A stretch of DNA of 64,000 nt from Segatella oris (lineage in GTDB: Bacteria > Bacteroidota > Bacteroidia > Bacteroidales > Bacteroidaceae), in assembly GCF_900637655.1 (NCBI RefSeq), contig NZ_LR134384.1:3016501-3080500 (forward strand). The letters are read 5' to 3'. Positions 60,083 to 64,000 of this stretch are shown piece by piece; the first letter of the stretch is position 1, and the number at the start of each line of letters is the position of its first letter. The notes beneath the pieces are model-generated. The model saw nothing but the letters and a program-made list of their open reading frames with translations, ran no database searches and was not told the origin of the DNA. A program made the translations under genes and the position numbers.

Positions 60083-62456
60083 TATCAAGATGTTTGCCCG
60101 AAAGCGGGCTGAGGGAACCGGCAGGGGTGGCAGCACTACGCCCTGGACACAGAGTGACGACGTGCGGCATGCACTGTCGGCAGACAAGGCTACGTTTGCA
60201 GAACAGGCAGACAAGGCACTGCAGGCAAACGATGCAGCCCGGGCCGCCTATGCCGATAAAGCGCGGGCCTTGGCAGAGGACAGCCCTGCATACGATGAGT
60301 TCCTGCGCAAGGATAAGGAAGATACAGCCAAGGAGTTGATAAATTTCCTCAAGGGTGTCACTATCGGCGATATTAAAATCAGCTATGATGAGAAAAGCGG
60401 CGCACTTTCACTGACACGTGTTTCGGATACAAGAAAGGCTGCGGGGCTGTATGCAACAGGTGGATTGACGGCATTCGGTGCAGGCGCCGTGCAAGGTGGC
60501 GGAGGTAGCGGTATGTCGTATGAGCGCCTGGATCGTTGGAGCGACTACACTACTGCAAAGGCAGCAGCCGTCCTCTCTGCGTTCCTCGGTAACGACCTTA
60601 ACGAGCGATTAAAGAAAGTTGAGGGTGGCGCATTGACCTCGGTGGACTGGTCAATTATCAGGAACAAACCGAATGAGTTCAATCCTGCAGCACATTCGCA
60701 CACTTTTGCTTCTCTGTTGAATAAGCCTACGACTCTGCAGGGGTACGGCATCACCGACGCTGCAAGCATATCACACACGCACGCTTTCTCGCAGCTGCGA
60801 GATAAGCCTACAACCGTTGACGGCTATGGTATTATCGATACATTCAAGACGCACAGAGAAGTCAATTTCGCACCAGACGAGGCTGGCTATTATGCTGTGA
60901 TGACTACAAAGAGCGGAATTGGCGATGATTGGCGACATATCATTTCGATGGACTGGTCTAAAAATGACAGCGTGAACTGGATTAGTCAACTCGCACTCCC
61001 TACGCAGCGAAATGAAAGCGTATATTATCGCAAGAATGAAGCTGACGGTAAGCAAATCAAAGATGCAAAATGGATAAAAATTTGGGATGAAAAGAACCTG
61101 ACGAAGCTCTCACAGTTGACCGATGATGTTGTGACGGGTAAGTACTTATCTCTTGCCGGTGGAACAATGCAGAACACGAGCATGATCCATAACCTGAATT
61201 CTGAATTTGTAGGAGGTAAGCATTACTCAAAAATTCTGACTTCGGACGGGAAAGTCACACAGCTAAGTTTAGATGTCAGTACAGAAGGTGGTGCCGGAGG
61301 TGGCTATCGGTGTATTTCAAAATCAAAAAAAGTATATCCGTGGTCAATCAACAAACTTATTTTTGCGATGATATCGCGTCACAAAGGGGTTGGATTTATA
61401 ACGCTTCTTTTTCGTGTAAATTCTACTTTATCATCCTTTGATGCTGATATACGTGCAACGGGCAGCTTTAATGACATAGTAAATGCTTTGCAGTTTTATT
61501 ACAATGTAAATACGGGAATATTCTCAATTTGGGCCCCTTTCAATGATTTTGATTACACAAAATTCATCACGGTATTAGAAGAGAGCAATATCACCTTGAA
61601 TGGTGACAACAACTATTATCCGCAACTGCCTTCTGATGTCGGGACGCTGCTTAAATGTGAAGTTAACAGTGCAACAAAACTTGAGCAAACTCGCAAGATT
61701 TGGGGGCAGGATTTCGACGGTACAGGCAATGTCACAGGGGAGTTAAGCAGCGTGACGAATATCAATAATCTGTTGCATTTAGCAGGAAACAACGTTGGTA
61801 TTGGTACAAATACTCCTGTTTACAAACTTGACGTAAACGGCAATATGCGGATATCTGATGAGCTGTTTGTGAACAGCTTTCTCTACCTTGCAAATAACAA
61901 GGGTCTGTGCCTGAAAGATAAGGAGGGAGGCAATCAGCGAGCCTTGTTCATATCCTCTTCTAACACTGTTTATTTCGGTTGCAACGACCGACCACTTTAC
62001 ACGCTTTTTGAGGGTGATGAATTACAATTTAACGTGTACAACAAAGGCTGGCAGAACGCACTCGTTATCAGCAGGGACAGAACTGCAATTTTTACAGGTA
62101 ATGTATTAGCGCAGGGTGGCGTAACAGCTTACACCACGTCAGATAGGCGTTTGAAAGCGAATATCAAGCAGGTTGATAGTATGCGGATAATTCGCTCGCT
62201 CGGTGGAACCTGGCAGTTCGATTACAAGGACACGGGTGAGCACAGTATAGGATTTATTGCGCAGAGCGTGAAAGGAAGCGTTCTAAGGAACATGGTTTAC
62301 ACAGATGCAAAAGGCTATCTGAAGCTGAACTACCTCGACACGCGACTTATTGCACTCGCATTAGGTGCAGCCGTGCAGGTGGACGATAAGGTCGAGCGGT
62401 TAAAGAAGCGGATAAAAGTGCTTGAAACAGAAATTGAAAAATTGAAAGGAAACTGA
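60075..62456 (+). CDS. Tail fibre with S74 intramolecular chaperone domain
   Basis: 793 residues from ATG 60075 (an alternative ATG is at 60066). N-terminus MIDIKMFARKRAEGTGRGGSTTPWTQSDDVRHALSADKATFAEQADKAL, then repeats typical of fibres (LRDKPTTVDGYGI, LLNKPTTLQGYGI). The C-terminal 110 residues (TSDRRLKANIKQVDSMRIIRSLGGTWQFDYKD... IGFIAQSV) are the peptidase S74 chaperone, which trims itself after trimer folding. Presumably receptor-binding. Two spacers target it: one exact (60224-60257) and one partial (60589-60625). Confidence 0.93.
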   Translation: MIDIKMFARKRAEGTGRGGSTTPWTQSDDVRHALSADKATFAEQADKALQANDAARAAYADKARALAEDSPAYDEFLRKDKEDTAKELINFLKGVTIGDIKISYDEKSGALSLTRVSDTRKAAGLYATGGLTAFGAGAVQGGGGSGMSYERLDRWSDYTTAKAAAVLSAFLGNDLNERLKKVEGGALTSVDWSIIRNKPNEFNPAAHSHTFASLLNKPTTLQGYGITDAASISHTHAFSQLRDKPTTVDGYGIIDTFKTHREVNFAPDEAGYYAVMTTKSGIGDDWRHIISMDWSKNDSVNWISQLALPTQRNESVYYRKNEADGKQIKDAKWIKIWDEKNLTKLSQLTDDVVTGKYLSLAGGTMQNTSMIHNLNSEFVGGKHYSKILTSDGKVTQLSLDVSTEGGAGGGYRCISKSKKVYPWSINKLIFAMISRHKGVGFITLLFRVNSTLSSFDADIRATGSFNDIVNALQFYYNVNTGIFSIWAPFNDFDYTKFITVLEESNITLNGDNNYYPQLPSDVGTLLKCEVNSATKLEQTRKIWGQDFDGTGNVTGELSSVTNINNLLHLAGNNVGIGTNTPVYKLDVNGNMRISDELFVNSFLYLANNKGLCLKDKEGGNQRALFISSSNTVYFGCNDRPLYTLFEGDELQFNVYNKGWQNALVISRDRTAIFTGNVLAQGGVTAYTTSDRRLKANIKQVDSMRIIRSLGGTWQFDYKDTGEHSIGFIAQSVKGSVLRNMVYTDAKGYLKLNYLDTRLIALALGAAVQVDDKVERLKKRIKVLETEIEKLKGN
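60224..60257 (+). other. Protospacer matched exactly by the spacer at 24328-24361
   Basis: 34 of 34 bases identical to the crRNA sense. The 5' flank (60221-60223) is GCA, which differs from the CCA/CCT of the others. Confidence 0.97.
60589..60625 (-). other. Protospacer matched at 30 of 37 positions by the spacer at 24456-24492
   Basis: The seven differences are all in the PAM-distal part, and all are synonymous in the peptide GNDLNERLKKVEG. The 14 PAM-proximal bases agree, and the 5' flank on the minus strand is CCA. Confidence 0.9.
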
Positions 62457-62458
62457 AA

Positions 62459-63565
62459 ATGAGCATCATTAATGGTATCATACAGGCCCCTGTCAGCATT
62501 GCGGACGTGAGGACCGTGCTCGGTGAGACGAGTAACGACCTTGCAACATTATGCAAAAGTGAAAAAATAAATATGTGGGCGAAGTTCAAGCCCGTGGAAC
62601 TGAACAAGCCCTTTACCTCAGACGAGTTCGATTTTGAAAATAGAAAATGGCGTGACAATGCAACGTGGTTCAAGGGAGCGGACTTTGAGGGGGTTGGGAT
62701 ATGCGGTATAAAAATCGCACATAGCAGCACTTTGCAAAGTCTGACAGAATTATACGACAAAGGACAAAGTAACTGGTCGCGTGTGAAAGTAGGTTCTACA
62801 TTTGCATGCCCTTACCGGCTGTCTGATTTCGTAGGCTACAAGCATGCTGCGACTGCGCCTTTCAAAAGGCCTTTTGTCACAAGCAAGACAAATGAAAATG
62901 GCAGCGTATTCGCAACGATGATGATAAAAAGTCTTGGTACGGAAAACGAACTGACGCTGCAGGAATTCGGTAAATTGTCGGAGGCTTATTTCGGGCTTGC
63001 ACTGAAAAATGCTGCAGGACAGATTGCTTATTTCAAAACGTCTGACAAACCTCTGAAAGACGGGGGAACAAGCGTGGAAATGCAGGGTATGATTTTCGCA
63101 ACTGGCAGCTATAAAGCCTATATTTTCCTTTGTTCCAGGGCGCTTGCATTCAACATACCTCCAGTACAGGCTACTACCTACTACACGATACATGACTTCA
63201 GACCGTCAGCTGTAGAAATCGTTTCTGATGCACAGCAGATGCACGATTACTTCTCGATTAAAGCGCGTGAGGACATCAGAGGACGTGTTATCGTAGAGGT
63301 AGAGATAAAGGACAACTATGTGCGTACTTCGAACAATGAGAATTTCTATATCATACTTAGATTTGCGACAAGCGAGCTTGGATCTCCGATGCTGGTAGGA
63401 GAGCAGGCGTTCACCTTTACTGATATCGAAGCTGGAACAAAATACACACATATCTTTAGCGGCCTGAAGGCTGAACAGCGCTACAAGATTGAATACACGT
63501 TCATGACCGTAACGCAGGAAATTTATATTATAGAATTAAACCCTTTTATTAATCAATTAAAATAG
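62459..63565 (+). CDS. Tail-associated protein, function unknown
   Basis: 368 residues (MSIINGIIQAPVSIADVRTVLGETSNDLATLCKSEKINMWAKFKPV...). The first 80 residues look like a conserved adapter domain seen next to fibre genes of Bacteroidota prophages; the remainder is strand-rich with a possible Ig/FN3-like end (TFTDIEAGTKYTHIFSGLKAEQRYKIEY). Probably a fibre-tip or adhesion component. The start is 2 bases after the fibre stop. Bases 63130-63164 are an exact protospacer. Confidence 0.6.
   Translation: MSIINGIIQAPVSIADVRTVLGETSNDLATLCKSEKINMWAKFKPVELNKPFTSDEFDFENRKWRDNATWFKGADFEGVGICGIKIAHSSTLQSLTELYDKGQSNWSRVKVGSTFACPYRLSDFVGYKHAATAPFKRPFVTSKTNENGSVFATMMIKSLGTENELTLQEFGKLSEAYFGLALKNAAGQIAYFKTSDKPLKDGGTSVEMQGMIFATGSYKAYIFLCSRALAFNIPPVQATTYYTIHDFRPSAVEIVSDAQQMHDYFSIKAREDIRGRVIVEVEIKDNYVRTSNNENFYIILRFATSELGSPMLVGEQAFTFTDIEAGTKYTHIFSGLKAEQRYKIEYTFMTVTQEIYIIELNPFINQLK
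63130..63164 (+). other. Protospacer matched exactly by the spacer at 24263-24297
   Basis: 35 of 35 bases identical to the crRNA sense; the 5' flank (63127-63129) is CCT. Confidence 0.97.
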
Positions 63566-63571
63566 ACAATC

Positions 63572-63892
63572 ATGGAAGTAAAAGTAAAAGCAATTGCAGG
63601 CTTCAAGGCAAGTGTTGAAGCTGTAGGTACAGGTACGACTATCAAGGCCGTTGTTTCGGTTGAAAACGACAAGTATGCAAACATCGAAAATGGAAGTGTA
63701 AGCAGCAACGAGGCCAGCAAAGAACTTCTCGCGACTTTCGCGCATTTCGGAGGTATCAACATCAGTTACCTGACTACTGACGAAGACGAAATCATCAGCG
63801 TGGTTACCGACGTTGCAAAGTTCGTGAAGTACTGCAAGGCGAACGCAGCGAAGCTCGGCACAGTCAATGCAACAGAAGCAAAAGAAAAGTAA
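63572..63892 (+). CDS. Small prophage protein, function unknown
   Basis: 106 residues (MEVKVKAIAGFKASVEAVGTGTTIKAVVSVENDKYANI..., acidic C-terminus TDEDEIISVVTDVAKFVKYCKAN). It follows the tail genes closely in the same orientation. Not recognised; a tail-fibre assembly or virion accessory role is possible. Confidence 0.5.
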   Translation: MEVKVKAIAGFKASVEAVGTGTTIKAVVSVENDKYANIENGSVSSNEASKELLATFAHFGGINISYLTTDEDEIISVVTDVAKFVKYCKANAAKLGTVNATEAKEK

Positions 63893-63926
63893 ATAACAAA
63901 GTAATTTAGTAAGAATTAAAGTAAAA

Positions 63927-64000
63927 ATGAAAGTAAAAACGATTAAGGCAGTTGAAGCCTACAGAGCATTAAAGGCGTTGAAAGTGGGGGGTATGAGCAA
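63927..64000 (+). CDS. Start of another prophage gene, cut by the window end
   Basis: Only 24 codons are present (MKVKTIKAVEAYRALKALKVGGMS). Such Lys-rich starts are common for small proteins at the end of these prophage tail clusters. No function can be given. Confidence 0.5.
   Translation, partial: MKVKTIKAVEAYRALKALKVGGMS

Larger units (their letters stand above)
31309..64000 (+). mobile_element. Mu-like transposable prophage, left end to beyond the window
   Basis: The element begins near 31309 with TGTATATAAGGGGC, consistent with the 5'-TG of Mu-type ends, inside cas8. It carries an S24 repressor, a DDE (MuA-like) transposase, a MuB-like ATPase, DUF3164, gp27/gp28/gp29/gpF/gpG/gp36-like head proteins, a protease-scaffold, capsid, lysis genes and a long tail module. 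The right end is not reached. The exact left boundary is inferred within about 30 bases: cas8 coding, then TGTNA-rich end repeats. Confidence 0.85.

Noticed and set aside
41000..64000. A diversity-generating retroelement as found in Hankyphage-like phages
   Set aside because: No reverse transcriptase gene or adenine-variable repeat pair appears in the window; it could lie beyond 64000.

Overview
The window looks like a chromosome segment of a Bacteroidota bacterium, most likely Prevotella or a close relative. The evidence is a complete porP-K-L-M-N type IX secretion cluster, promoters of the Bacteroidetes form (-33 TTTG, about 19-20 bp, -7 TAnnTTTG), few Shine-Dalgarno sequences, and a DUF805/DUF2795/Nramp gene content. 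The genus is an inference; no rRNA or species marker is present.

Layout. 1-4566: end of the cell-wall/division cluster (murC, ftsQ, ftsA, ftsZ). 4567-10082: repeats, a DUF805 membrane protein, tRNA-Asn, an S41 protease and an Nramp metal transporter. 10083-16541: an outer-membrane barrel protein and the T9SS operon, all on the minus strand. 16645-22275: an AAA/DUF4143 ATPase, a DUF2795 protein, a 1.3-kb block of repeats, a methyltransferase-like protein and a secreted WG-like protein. 22331-31308: a type I-B CRISPR array (34 good repeats, 33 spacers plus degenerate trailer-end units) and its minus-strand cas genes (cas2, cas1, cas4, cas3, cas5, cas7 and the 3' part of cas8). About 31309-64000: a Mu-like transposable prophage whose right end is beyond the window. 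It has an S24 repressor with operators, an early region, an MuA-like DDE transposase and MuB-like ATPase, a middle region, an inverted head block (small and large terminase, portal, gpF-like), then protease/scaffold, capsid, lysis, tail tube, tail chaperones (frameshift), tape measure, baseplate, S74 tail fibre and further tail genes.

Main result. The CRISPR locus and the prophage are in direct conflict. Four spacers match the prophage perfectly over their full length (34-37 nt), and a fifth matches at 30 of 37 positions, with every difference synonymous and the PAM-proximal end intact. Four of the five targets have a 5' CCA or CCT. The prophage lies directly against the truncated 5' end of cas8, and cas6 and the N-terminal half of cas8 are absent from the window. 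The simplest reading is that the phage transposed into cas8, disarmed interference against itself and separated the remaining cas genes from their promoter. The missing pieces should lie beyond the right end of the prophage.

Other notable signals are a probable phage small RNA (43587-43713) with its own promoter, its own terminator and a 42-nt duplicated segment; a twin 21-bp-spaced operator between the divergent head promoters; a candidate u-spanin nested out of frame in its neighbour; GC-rich host repeats inside phage head genes; and a tRNA-like remnant in the early region. All identifications come from reading the sequence; no database search was run.
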